64,000 bases of DNA from Lepus europaeus (lineage: Eukaryota; Chordata; Mammalia; Lagomorpha; Leporidae): contig NC_084830.1 of the NCBI RefSeq assembly GCF_033115175.1, positions 38,323,409 to 38,387,408 on the forward strand. The letters run 5' to 3'. Below are positions 24,681 through 36,595 of this stretch, in pieces (positions within the stretch are counted from its first letter, which is position 1; the number at the start of each line of letters is the position of its first letter). Position numbers and translations under genes: made by a program. Below the pieces are notes generated by a model that saw only the letters and a list, made by a program, of their open reading frames with translations, searched no databases and was not told the origin of the DNA.

Positions 24681-25010
24681 ATTTTAAAGATTTATTTTAT
24701 TTACTTGAAAGAGCTACAGAGAGTAGTAGATACCGACAAGGAAAGGGAAGTCCTCCATCTGCTGGTTCACTCTCTAAATGGCCGCAAGAACCAGAGCTGA
24801 GCCAGTACAAAGCCAGGAGCCAGGAGCCTCCATCCCAGTTTTTCACATTGGTCCAAGGGCCCAAGGACTTGGACTACCCTCTACTGCTTTCATAGGTGCA
24901 CCAGCAGGGAGCTGGATTGGAAGTGGAGCAATGGGACTTTAACTGGCACACACCTGGGATCCCAGAACCACAGGCTGGGACTTTAACCTGCTGTGCCACA
25001 GCACTGGCCC
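24681..25010 (-). mobile_element. CSINE at the 5' break of the minus-strand L1
   Basis: 'aagatttattttatttactt' to '...gccacagcactggccc'. L1 sequence is not resumed on its far side. Confidence 0.9.
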
Positions 25011-25233
25011 TACTTTTTCTTTTCTGACAATCAATTAAATGGTACTTGTCTAGGTGGTACTTTGGAAAAAGTATATGAATGAATAATTGAATTAACAAAT
25101 TCTCAAATTCAACTCATGGTTTTCCTCTTTGCTCTAGCTCCTACTTCTAATCTCACAATTTTTGTTAATGATGAGTTTATAATCTCTTGATCAAGGTTCA
25201 ATTTTAAGTCTAGAGTTTTCTTTTTTGATACTC

Positions 25234-25384
25234 TTTTAAAAAGATTTATTTATTTGACAAATAGAGTGACACAGAGAAGGAAAGTATCTTCTATCTACTG
25301 GTCTGTTGGGTTACTCCCCAAATGACCACAAGAACTGGGGCTTGTCCAGGTAGAAGTCTCCTTAGCCTCCACAGCGCTGGTCCC
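25234..25384 (-). mobile_element. CSINE with internal deletion
   Basis: Tail and GA-rich section, then 'actccccaaatgaccacaag', jumping to the head 'cagcgctggtccc'. About half of the element is missing. Confidence 0.8.
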
Positions 25385-25983
25385 TAAAGTGTAGGTTTTC
25401 ATCTCATCACTTCTCTCCACACTACATACAAGAAGAAAGTCAAGATCCATGTCTTTTCTGTCTTCCTTTTCCATTTGCTAGTTTCTATCATCACTGTTAA
25501 GCCTTTTATGGATTTTTGTATATGTGATTACAGGATGATTTTCAAATGTTCCCCTTTTATAAAAATAGCTGCTACATAGCTCTTCCTTATGTATTATTCT
25601 GATCAGGCACAATCATGTTCCAAAATGCCTCTTTAGGGCATTTTATGGCTCCTCACATTTGTCAACATAAGTAAGCTGAACTCTCACTATTTTCCAACAT
25701 AGTGTCAGTGTTTACAACTTTAATGTTATTGCTATTGCTATGTGTTTCTGCTGAAATGTATTTTTCTGGTCTGTTCAAAGACATCTAACCACCTTAATTC
25801 ACATTCCATAATGTTCGTAAAGATTCATTTGGTTTCCTGAAACTAGATACAAACTTCCATTCCCTCCAAAACAATATCATTTTTCATGAATCTCTCTTAC
25901 AGATTTCATCAAATTTTTACCACCTATTATGTTTATTTAACCAACTGATGTATTATCTATTATAATTGTTATTCTTATAAGAA
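25385..25983. other. unassigned AT-rich DNA
   Basis: Nothing recognised. Confidence 0.4.
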
Positions 25984-26095
25984 AAATGAGCACAGGGACT
26001 GTGATTCATCTTTAATCTTTGTATTCCTTGCTGAAACAAGAAGCTGACACATGGCCATAAAACAAAAAGTATTTCCTGAATAACTAAATGATTTT
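25984..26095 (+). mobile_element. LINE-2 3' end
   Basis: 'gagcacagggactgtgattc' through 'aagtatttcctgaataact' follows the L2 3' terminus in plus orientation. Confidence 0.6.
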
Positions 26096-26790
26096 TTAAT
26101 GGATGAATAAGTGAATCAGTTAACTAATTTGTGATTAAAGAAGAGCTAAAGCTCAGACTGAAGTTTTAGTTTTTAAAAAATAAGTTATTCCCTGTATACT
26201 ACAAAGAAGAAAAGAAAATTGGGGAAGAAAATCAGCTTAATGGAGAAGAAAATCAGTTTTTACTCATGAAGTCTACTGGCTACTGAACCTACTATTTTAG
26301 GCATAGGCACACTGGTCACAGTATGGTTTCCTCAAGAAATTTCCATGACAACAGAAAAGGCAGTCAGTCTCTCTCAGTCTTCAGAACTCATTTTGTGAGT
26401 CCAGGCAATAGATACCTTGTTTCTTAGGAATATCTTTAATCAGCTCCCATGCACTGAAAATAAACCTACTACAGAGTTAGCTCTCTTAAATAAAATTGAA
26501 CTAGACTGCAGAGAAAGAACACTGGAGAATTTACCTATGATAGTAGTAGTCTCAGCCAAAAGTTCCTGCTTACCTGTACAAAATTAAGACATCACATGCC
26601 TCATACATTAAAGATTAGACATACATACTCCAAATAACAGTATTCTTTATTATCATGAGCAAGAGCAATAGACAGTGAGTGATAGGGACTTTCCTAAACT
26701 ACCATAAGTAAAGGGTATTTCATGACTGGAACAACTGTTAAATATCACACTGAAGGTTCTAAAAAGCATTCTGCATTTTTGTAGTTTTTA
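26096..26790. other. unassigned non-coding DNA
   Basis: Nothing recognised. Confidence 0.4.
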
Positions 26791-26803
26791 ATACTATTTT
26801 CCT

Positions 26804-27142
26804 AGGGGCTGGCACTGTGGCATAGCGGGTAAGGCTGCCGCCTGCAATGCTGCCATCCCATATGGGTGCCGGTTCAAGACCCGGCTGCTCCATTTCTGAT
26901 CTATCTCTCTGCTATGGCCTGGGAAAGCAGTGGGAGACGGCCCAAGTCCTTGGGTCCCTGTACCCACATGGGAAGACTCAGAGGAAGCTCCTGGCTCCTG
27001 GCTGCAGATTGACGCAACTCTGGCCATTGTGGTCAATTGGGGAGTGAACCAGTGGATGGAAGACCTCTTTTTCTCTCTCTGCCTTTCCTTCTCTCTCTGT
27101 ATAACTCTGACTTTCAAATAAATAAATAAATCTTTTTAAAAA
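26804..27142 (+). mobile_element. CSINE, full length, clean TSD
   Basis: Head 'ggggctggcactgtggcata', B box 'ggttcaagacc', AAATAAATAAATAAAT tail. Perfect 13-bp TSD 'atactattttcct' at 26791-26803 and 27143-27155. Confidence 0.98.
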
Positions 27143-27240
27143 ATACTATTTTCCTGCTGTGAACTATTCTACTTACTTACACAAAATCATTTGAAATTTT
27201 CCACTTGAGTGGATAGATCTTGCTTAAAATAATTCATGTA

Positions 27241-27581
27241 TTTTTATTTTTTAAAGATTTTTATTTATTTATTTGACAGGTAGAGTTACAGACAGTGAGA
27301 GGGAGAGACAGAGAGAAAGGCCTTCCCTCCTTTGGTTCACCCCCCAAATGGCTGCCACGGCCGGCGCACAGTGCCAATCTGAAGCCAGGAGCCAGGTGCC
27401 CCATCCTGGTCTCCCACGTGGGTGCAGGCACCCAAGCACCTGGGCCATCCTCCACTGCCTTCCGGGGCCACAGCAGAGAGCTGGACTGGAAGAGGAGCAA
27501 CCAGGACTAGAACCCGGTGCCCATATGGGATGCTGGTGCCGAAGGCGGAGGATTAGCCAAGAGAGCCATGGCGCCGGCCCC
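27241..27581 (-). mobile_element. CSINE, full length, minus strand
   Basis: 'ttttatttatttatttgaca' tail to head '...catggcgccggcccc'. TSD 'aaaataattcatgta' (27226-27240) versus 'aaagtaattcatgta' (27582-27596), one mismatch in 15. CpG-rich and young. Confidence 0.97.
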
Positions 27582-27596
27582 AAAGTAATTCATGTA

Positions 27597-29250
27597 TACA
27601 AGTAACTTTGGCTACCTCTGCTGCTTTTGTTCATAGGACATGTCAACGGCCAAACTAACCTTATTCGTGAAGTTGGAGATGTTAAGAACCTGTGTTGAAA
27701 TATCAGTAACATACCTATATGTTATTAAATTTAGTTAATGTAGTATTCACATACAGGCTCACCTGTTACTATTTTCATTTTCCCTTGGCTAAAACACAAA
27801 AGTATAAATTTTTAACACTCAACACATATGGTTCTATTTAAATGAGTATCTCATGGTAGCTTTCTCCAAACCCATCTCTACTTTTAAACCAGTGAATTCT
27901 ACATAAGCCTCTTCAAAGGATTACAATATTTTTTCACCAGTAATCTAGAAGACACAAGCTCACACAAATTTTGGGTTATTTAACAGTTAGTGCAAAATCA
28001 TCTTTAAAGCTCACATTCTAAACACTGCTGAGTCTTCACTTTAAGATAAACTACAATGAAAAAAGGAAGAGAGTTTTTAAAGGAAGTCTCCAGTGACTCC
28101 TTCTACAAAGTGAGTAATCACACTCCAACTTATCTGTTTTGTAAGTTGGGAAACAAAATTCTTGTTTCTGTATCTCTGGTAGAGGAGATGAGAATGAGGG
28201 CAAAGAGCATTTCTTGGACTGCCCAAGAGGAAAGGGTGAGAAGAGAGGAGAGAGAGCAGCCGGGGTTCTCTCCCTGGAAAGTTAAATGTCAGCAGGGTTA
28301 GGCCTTGCCAATATAAATACAATCACAATGATGGTATAAAAAGACATGCATTTTCACCTCTATTGACTTTTCACGTTCATGGGATAATTATTGTAACATT
28401 TTCTTAAAGGGCAAAAAGCTTTTGATGATGAATACATCTCATTACATGGAATTTTACGTGTAATCCTTACATGAATCTCATTGTAATTCAATGGATGAAT
28501 TACGTGTTAATGCTAGCATAACAAGCCTTTAACCTATTTGACTTAATTACAGGCATATCATCAGATTTACTGGGAAAAGGTTTCTTCCCTTGCTCTAAAA
28601 AGTCTTTTCACTTTTTTAACCCTTTGGTTAAATCTCTGGGAGACAGCATCAGCTCCTCACAATCTCTTACTACCACTTTCTATGGACTTTGTCTTTGGTC
28701 AACTTGAGAGGACATCATTTTGCTTAACTTTGTAAAAGTTATCTAGGTGTTGATGGATTCATCACTGGATCCTTATGCACAGAACCTTTCTTCAAATCAA
28801 AATATATGGTGAAATACAATGTAAACTTTGGACTACGCAATGGAAATATAGCTCTAACATCACGAACAGTATAGTTTTAGAAACGTCAACTAACTAGCAT
28901 GAGCTGCAACTTTCATCTTTGTTTAATGGATATTAATATGTTTACCTAACACTTACATTAATATAATATAGATGTTTGATAATAAAATATAGATGTGTAG
29001 ATAATGAAACACAATACAACTAAAGAATTTTGATGAAGAAGATGAAGATAAGATAGCGAAAGTGAAGGAGGGGGATGAGAGAGGGAGAAAAAGAGAAGTA
29101 GAGAAAAAAGAGGAGGAAGTGAAGGAGTAGGAGGAAGAAAGACTGATGAAGAGGACCTCATAGCAAAAGACTGGGTATTGTCATTTCAGATGTGTTTATA
29201 GTGTAATTACCTTCAGTAGGGTCTCTTCTGGGACTACTTTGACCATGCCA
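27597..29250. other. unassigned non-coding DNA with a polypurine block
   Basis: No gene or interspersed repeat recognised. A purine-rich block lies at 29025-29156. Confidence 0.4.
29025..29156 (+). repeat. polypurine low-complexity tract
   Basis: About 130 bp composed mostly of A and G in GAAGAT, GGGGGA and GAGGA-type words, with few pyrimidines. Confidence 0.85.
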
Positions 29251-29424
29251 GTTATGGGCTGAATTATGTCCTCCCTGAAGTTCATATGCTGGAATCCTAA
29301 CCCCTAGTACTTCAGAACATGTCCTTATTTGGAAATAGGCTCATTGCACATATAATTAGTTAAGATGAGGTCATACAAGTAAATTGGGCCCCCATGTAAT
29401 ATGAATGATGTCTTCAAAAAGTGG
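29251..29424 (+). mobile_element. MaLR-type LTR, 5' part
   Basis: 'gttatgggctgaattatgtc', 'ttatttggaaatagg' and 'agttaagatgaggtca' with 'tgggccccc' follow the beginning of MLT1-type LTRs. The 3' part is missing. Confidence 0.6.
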
Positions 29425-30063
29425 GCAACTTCGATCGGGCTGTTCATACCTGGAGAACCTTCTGCTCACATCATATTTGCTTGTATGCATAGGCTGAAGG
29501 AAATCACGTGATTGAACACAGAAAAAAGGGACAGGGATAGAGAAGTACCTATCATTAGCATGAAGCCATGAATGTATGCTTGTAACAGAATGAGGTTGAA
29601 AAATTGGAACCAGGCATTTATCTTCCACAACCAGTGAACTCAATTACCTCAACATCATCTTCACAAGAGAAACATAAGGACCAAAGTATGTGTGAGTTCC
29701 CACAGGGCCTCACAAAGGAAGAGAGGTTCATGGATGTGGGGTCTGAGGCTTCAGAGAACATGCTGATAATGGTCCTGATACAGAAGCTAATGATGTTGTG
29801 ACCCAGGCTATCTTGGTAGCCCCACAAGACTAAGGTAAACTTAGAATCATTGGTGTAGTTACAGGACGTAGCCATGACTGCACCATAGTCTTCTGCAAAG
29901 ACCTTATGGGCTCTTAGCACGATAATCACTTACATTCATGGTCAGTGGCACTGAAATGGCAAGAGACATGGGCTCGGGACAGATCAGAGTCCTCAAGACC
30001 ACAACAGATATAGAGGATATAATTTACCTGATTTTTTTTGTTTCTCCTTCATTTTATAAATAT
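29425..30063. other. unassigned, possibly decayed coding sequence
   Basis: Overlapping minus-strand open frames (29371-29643 and 29618-29929) look protein-like, but I cannot match them to a family. Confidence 0.25.
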
Positions 30064-30186
30064 GAGAGATCTCTAAAAACATCATGGAAGTGTATATGAT
30101 GAAAAAAATATATATGGATTTCAAAAAATTTTTTACAAATATAAACTCATCTATTAATTCCATTTTCCATGAAATTTTAAAGCCTC
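30064..30186 (+). mobile_element. mariner-like DNA transposon relic (MARNA-type)
   Basis: 'tatatggatttcaaaaaatt', 'ataaactcatctattaattc' and 'ccattttccatgaaa' pair with the relic at 6001-6115 in the other orientation. Confidence 0.5.
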
Positions 30187-31290
30187 CTGGTATTTATTTA
30201 CATGAACCATGAGAAAACTTCAGGAGTATGATAGTGAAGATATCAACTCAGATCTCATATAGTTTTTTAACTTGTTGGAGAAAGTGAGACATAACCAAGA
30301 AATTATGATTGAGGGCAGATTCCTATTTGGAATGGAAGATGTGATCCTAGAAATGAAAGCACAAAGTAGATCATCTCTACACAGGATAATTTCAGCAAAG
30401 TCCCTAAGGAAATGCATTCCAGGGATGATATTTTGACAATTGTATGAATCACTCTTTAAATCATTTGAAGCCATGCCACAGCTTCAGCCATATTGGCTTC
30501 AATGTTCTTTGGTACAGTTATCAGTCAATGCTCCTGGCCTGAACTGATATTTATGATGTGCAGAATGTCAAAGGGGATGTCTTCCCAATGCTGTAAAACT
30601 TGCATTTTACTTGCACATATTTTTTCATTTGTTGTAAGTCAAGACCATTTCCCAGGCATGCAACAAATGGTGGAAAGGGAAGGCAGACCAGAACATTTAG
30701 GATACAGTAGCAAGTAGCTGCTGGCATGGAAGCATATACAACATGGACTTATCAGCCAAGAATCCACAATGCAGTCTGCCTTTCTGGTTCTTGTAGGTTG
30801 AAGGCAAACAGTTGCAATCAGTGCATGGAAATGATTGGTTATCTAAGTGGATCTGTAAATTAGAAAAAAAAATTAAGACTAAAGTTATCAATATTTTAAA
30901 GCACATCAGTAAGTATGCAACAAATGTTCTTATGAAAACAAGAAATGAGTAAAATACCCAAGAAGCACATAATATATGTTAGAGAAACTTTCTCAAAGCA
31001 AATAACTCATCTAGACTTGAAGATAAGTAGACAAAAACTAGAAGGGTTACTCTGTTAGGATAAGACGAGTATGAAGTAAGAAGCTTCAGAGCTTTCATTA
31101 TAGGGGTTATAATTTGTACCTTACAAGAAAGTCAGCATGTTTTTATAGAGTAAATTAAACAGAACATATTTGATCATAGAATACAAGCTGAGGAAGGTGA
31201 GGAGAAGAAGATGAGAGGGAAGTAGAGGTGCAACTAGTGAGGCTTTGTTTTAGAATTCTGACTCTGGATATGGTGTAAAGAACATTGTAA
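30187..31290. other. unassigned non-coding DNA
   Basis: No repeat recognised. Short minus-strand open frames at 30220-30474 and 30697-30906 are not assignable. Confidence 0.35.
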
Positions 31291-31302
31291 AGAGGATTTA
31301 GG

Positions 31303-31631
31303 TAGGAGCCGGCTCTGTGGCATAGTCAGTGAAGCCACTGACTGCAGTGCCCTTATCCATATGGGCACCAGTTTGAATACTGTTCACTCCACTTCTGATC
31401 CAGCTCTCTGCTGTGGTCTGGGAAAGCAGTAGAAGATGGCCCAAGTTTTTGGGCCCCTGTACCTGCATGGGAAACCTCGAAGAAACTCCTGACTCCTGGC
31501 TTTGGATTGGCCAGCTCTGGCTATTGTGGCCATTGGGGAGTGGACCAGAGGATGGAAGACCTCATTCTCTCTCTCTCTCTCTGCCTTTCTGTAACTTTAC
31601 CTTTCAAGTTAATAAATCTTATTTTAAAAAA
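31303..31631 (+). mobile_element. CSINE, plus strand, clean TSD
   Basis: Head 'aggagccggctctgtggcat', tail 'aataaatcttattttaaaa'. TSD 'agaggatttagg' at 31291-31302 and 31632-31643. Confidence 0.95.
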
Positions 31632-31644
31632 AGAGGATTTAGGA

Positions 31645-31905
31645 GGTTGGCATTCTGGTACAGTGGATTAAGCCTCCACCTGCAATGCTGGTTTGAGTCC
31701 CCAGCTGCTTCACTTCTAATACAGCTCCCTACTAAGGCATCTGGGAAAGCAGCAAAAGATGGCCCAAGTACTTGGGCTCCTACCTCCCACATGGGAGATC
31801 TAGGTGGATTTCCAGACTCCTGCCTGTGGTCTGGCCCAGCCTTGGCCATGACAATAATTTGGAGAGTAAACCAGTGGGTAGAAGATATCTCTAACATCTA
31901 CGTAA
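31645..31905 (+). mobile_element. CSINE, plus strand, older and tail-altered
   Basis: Head 'ggttggcattctggtacagt' to 'gagagtaaaccagtgggta'. The normal tail is replaced by ATCT-type repeats. Confidence 0.85.
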
Positions 31906-31907
31906 CT

Positions 31908-31945
31908 ATAATCTATCTATCTAATCTATCAGTTATCTATCTCTG
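31908..31945 (+). repeat. (ATCT)n-type microsatellite
   Basis: Imperfect tetranucleotide run, probably grown from the SINE tail. Confidence 0.75.
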
Positions 31946-31994
31946 TGTGTGCTTATACCTCTGCATAAATAAATGTTTTTCAAAACTTATTTTT

Positions 31995-32327
31995 TTGACA
32001 GGCAGAGTGGACAGTAAGAGAGAGAGACAGAGAGAAAAGTCTTCCTTTGCCGTTGGTTCACCCTCTAATGGCTGCCTCGGCCGGCGCGCTGCAGCCGGCA
32101 CACAGCGCTGATTGAAGGCAGGAGCCAGGTGCTTCTTCTGGTCTCCCATGGGGTGCAGGGCCCAAGGACCTGGGCCATCCTCCACTGTACTCCCAGGCCA
32201 CAGCAGAGAGCTGGCCTGGAAGAGAGGCAACAGGGACAGAATCCGGTGCCCCAACCGGGACTAGAACCCAGAGTGCCGGTGCCGCTAGGCGGAGGATTAG
32301 CCTAGTGAGCCACGGCACCAGCCCAAG
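31995..32327 (-). mobile_element. CSINE (TGACAGGCAGAGTGGACA tail type), minus strand
   Basis: Starts '...tttgacaggcagagtggac' and ends '...cacggcaccagccca'. TSD 'acttattttt' at 31985-31994 and 32328-32337. A CG-rich section with 'ggccggcgcg' is retained. Confidence 0.95.
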
Positions 32328-32337
32328 ACTTATTTTT

Positions 32338-35124
32338 AAAAGGGATGTGGAAAGCAGGCAGTGAGCAGAAAGAAGGCAAATCCATAGCCTTGGAGAGAGA
32401 AGGTCTTGAGAGTTGACAGTGATGTGAGCATGGCCAGAGGAAAGGGTTAAGGAAACACTGGCACCAGAATCCTAGATTTAACAAGATTGGAGGCAAGGAG
32501 CCAGAGTTTCTAAACCTCATTACAAGTTCCAAGAGCATATGGCAAGCAAGGCCAAAGTTTAGCATGCCAACAGACTCTTCCTAAAAGAAGTTCTAGTTGA
32601 ATCCTGAAAGATAAGGGGGATGAACAGACGAATAGTAGAAAATGGTTGTACCCTTAGGTTCCATGCACCGGCAGCTCAGTGGGAGCATCTCTGCTCAGAC
32701 TATGATAGCGGCAAGCATGTTCCTGAAGGCTTGCCTTTCCTAGGCTCATTCTAAGGCCTGGGTTGAAGATGTGGCCTCGTGTGGCAGAAGCTCTCCTCTT
32801 GAGAGTGGTAACAGAAGTGCAAAAGGACAAACAAAACATATGAGGCCTGGAATCATTTCACTACCACTTCCATTCATTTGCCTTTGATTGAAACAAATCA
32901 CATGACCAAGATCAAGAGGCCAAGGGAAGAGGAATAACTCTGCCTTTATTGCAAGATACTACACAAAAATGTTCTGTAGCAAAAGGCACACATATAGAGG
33001 TAGGGGCGTAGGGGCCATAGTCAGTGAAGAATGGACATAATAACTCCATCTACCGCACACACGGAGCATCCAGCATAATGTGCATGAACCAATAGTATAT
33101 AAAATGATAAATCAGAATAACTTTGGCTCAGTTTTAGGTACAATGGAGGAAGAAGATAGAAATTGGGATGAGGAAAGGTCATCCTTTGTGCTTGAAGTCA
33201 TGTGAAAGAAGAAAGTGCTGAATTGCAAACAAGCACAGGGTGCTTGGGGAGCAACTGAGAGGCAGATGGGCTCCTCGCCCAGTCGTGTGGAATCATCAGG
33301 GAGACTCAGAAGGCATAGAGAGCAGCATGGGCCAAGACTGAGAAACTGACATTCTTTACCAAAACTGGAGCTCAAATGACTGAAGGCACATGGTCTTTGT
33401 GTCCTTATAATGAATATTTTGGCAGGGTTTATAGTGAACCAAGTAGCCAGGCTGCTTTGTGACCTGATAGATACTGGCAAAGATCCTCTCTCAGTAAAAT
33501 AAACACTCAACACATCGACAAGCCAACAAAGTCCAGGGTATGTTGCATTAAAATAGAGGAGAAAAGTCTGGCTTCACTGCTATGCTGAGCACTGCTCACC
33601 CCATGGCAGGTGCTCTGGTAGGATTAAACTGTTTGTTCTCCTATCAGCAGGCTAGTTAATCCTTCAAAAACTTCGCCAGGAATATGCACACAGTAAACAC
33701 TCTGTTCTGTGAGAACGGCCCCAACAAAAGTCAAAAGAGAATGTCCACTTCCTTCTAGATCTGTGCCTCTTAGCCCCCTTTCTTTGCAATTACCAGAGAA
33801 GATAATCGATCTCCAAAAAGGATGCCAGATCTCATGGGGCTCCTAACTCCTCCCCTTTTCATCACCCTTGCACAAGTCTGTGCTATGTGTACATAAGATT
33901 GAGTGAGGCCAACACACTCTAGAGAGTTGTTTGAGGTCACGTTGAGTTAGTAGCTCAATGTGGATTAGAAAAGCCTCGTGCCCTGTCTGGTCCCCAATCC
34001 TTTTTGCTGAACCACAGAGCAAGTTGCCATATGAACAAAACATAAAAAGCATTAACCTCTGATAAGTTACATTTATTTTCTTGTGCATTGGCATTTATTT
34101 TGGTTGTTTCCATTTGTGTGGTTTGGTATATAAAGTTCCGCACATTGTCCTCTGATTCCTGGGTCTTTTATTTCTGTTGGCATTTCCCTTATTCTTTAAC
34201 TAGAGTTACAATTTTCCATTTTAATAAAAACTGTCTTGAAAATCTATCCTCTCTTTGGTGTCACTGCACATGAAATTCAGCAGGAGTTTTCCCAGTGTAT
34301 ACCGAGACAGCAAGTCATTTCAGCATCAGCTATTCTTGATCAACTGAACTGAATGTTTCCTAGGAGAACACAATTATTCTAACAATGAATTCAAAGATTT
34401 TCTCTGGTCATTTGTCTCCCTGGTGAAAGTCTGTGGCCTTTAAACATACCCTAACATTTTCCTCCATTCACAATGTAGTTGGTGTCTGTTTAAATCCTTG
34501 GTGCATTTCATGTCTGTGCATGCCTACAGCTAATTTTCTTTGAAATCAGAGCTGTTGACTTCCATGTGGTAACACCACAGCTGAACACAGTGGCCCCTAG
34601 GCCATCAGGGGAGGCCATTTTCTGAACACAACAGAACTGACCCTCAGAAAATAAAGCTTCACTCACTACAATTTAAGCAGCCCTACATGTTTCTGCCTTG
34701 CATTACCTGCCAAGCGTATGTGGGGAGATACACGGAGTACAAATGAGCATAAAGAGGAACTCAATTCTTTTGCCACACCATTGTTTCCAAAAGTTTGAAA
34801 TTCAGTTGAGAAACACAGTTTCCTATTTCTAAAAATTGCTATTCAAATGATCTTCTTGAACTGAACAAAACAAACAGCATCACAACAAGCTTTAATCATG
34901 TGGTTGTCATCAAATAGCCAGCATTCTAAACTAGAAAGAAAATCACTACATGTAATTGTGGCAACGTAGTCATTAATGAGCTTCAAAAGTGTCCACGTCC
35001 TAGGACACTGCTGCCTGCTATGTTAGCAGGGCTGGAACTAAAATGAGGTGGTCATCCCAGGATGAAAAATTTATGGAGGCACTAAAAACTCAGTAGACAA
35101 GGTAAATATTTTAATGCAGTATTT
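32338..35124. other. unassigned non-coding DNA
   Basis: No host gene or known repeat recognised over about 2.8 kb. A 133-codon minus-strand open frame (33112-33513) matches nothing I know. A TATA-like box and AATAAA lie 90 bp apart at 34127 and 34223. Confidence 0.35.
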
Positions 35125-35400
35125 TTACAATTTTGTCTATTTATTTGAGAGACACACACACAGAAAAAGACAGAGAAAGAGATCCTATTTGCTAGTTCAT
35201 TCCTCAAATCTCCATTACAGCTAAAGCTAAGAGCTGAGAATTCAATCCAGGTCTCCTTTGTGGATGGAAGGAACCAGATTATTTGAGCCATTGTGACTGC
35301 CTACCAGGGTCTGAATTAGCAGGAATCTGGGGCCAGGAACCAGAATACATGGGTGTTTTAATAACATCTTAACAAGTAGGCCAGATGCTGTCTCTAATGC
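35125..35400 (-). mobile_element. old CSINE1-like SINE, minus strand
   Basis: 'tttatttgagagacacacac', 'agctgagaattcaatccagg' and 'agggtctgaattagcaggaa' fit the reversed old SINE type also present at 49712 and 62459. Confidence 0.75.
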
Positions 35401-36465
35401 AACATTTTTGAAATAAAAAATAGTCTTAGACACTACTTTTCAGGGACAAACATTAACACAAAAAGCAGAAAAGAAATAACAATTAGTTTAAAATATATGC
35501 TTATTGGTGCAGTATTTTGTATGTTCCAAGGGACTAAGGGAGCTATATTTTTATTCAGCATTGTTTTGTCTACTTTAAGCAAAAGTAAGCTGAAAAATTG
35601 GGAAAGAAGGTTAAGTCTACAGGCAAAGAGAAAAGAACTCTGACAAGCAGCTGCTTGAAGTTGTCTTTAACCTTGATCTGCTCTTTCATCTACTTTGGAT
35701 CCCCTACTTTGAACAAGAGATGACATTCTCTGCTTCAATCCATGATTTGCCATTGACCTCATACCCTGGGAATGATCCTCATGTCCATGCCATAATAGCT
35801 CAATGCTCAATGATGGCATGGTTTCCAAGCCAAGAAGATATGGAAGGAGACAACAATAACTCAGGTAATTAGACAAAAATATGCTGTAAAAATTATCCTG
35901 AGAACCATCTTTCAGGCTATATTAACCATTACAGTTGTATTTCAAGACAGTGGAGGAGAGCACTAATTATGAAAAGGTCAAGTGCTCTAGTTTGCACTAT
36001 GCAGCATTAAATGTGAAGCATTGTCCATCACAATCACTGGAGTGGAGGAAGCACATACATCAAAGTACTGCTGAGGGAGAGGGCGTCGCTGAGCAGGGGA
36101 TGAGCCTGAATCCCATGTAGTGCAAGATGGGGCTCCCACCTGTGTGCTGCTTGATATTTTATTAATTTTCAATGATGAGAACTTCAGATCTTTTCTTTAG
36201 TAGTATGTTTCACTGAGTTTGTGCCCTCAGGCATATAAAGTAAATGACATAATTTTAAAAATTAAACTTTATACCATTATGCTATGAAGATGTTTGAAAC
36301 TGGGGTGTTGAAGTTATCACATAAACCTCCCAAACTGAAATTGAGCTAAAGGGAAAATGGCTTTTTAAGCAAAGAAGACTCTGGGCAAACAAGATGGATC
36401 CATATTGCATCAATCTGATTTCTACCTCTTCAGGCAGACCCAATGGGTAGATTCATAATAGACCA
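35401..36465. other. unassigned non-coding DNA
   Basis: Nothing recognised. Confidence 0.4.
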
Positions 36466-36595
36466 TTCATTCATTCATTCAGTCACTCAACAAATATTAA
36501 CTGAGTGCCTGTGGGTGTCAATCACTGAACTAGATCCTGAGCAAAGCAGTTTTGGTCTCTACTCTCATGGATCCTGTGAAGAAGACAACCTTTGA
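36466..36595 (-). mobile_element. LINE-2 3'-end fragment
   Basis: 'attcattcattcattcagtc', 'caacaaatattaactgagtg' and 'gcctgtgggtgtcaatcact' follow the reversed L2 end. Confidence 0.65.

Noticed and set aside
31413..32111. 232-codon open frame
   Set aside because: It runs through three CSINEs in both orientations and has no protein signature.
33112..33513. 133-codon minus-strand open frame
   Set aside because: Ser/Leu/Pro-rich composition without domains; a frame of this length is plausible by chance in 64 kb.
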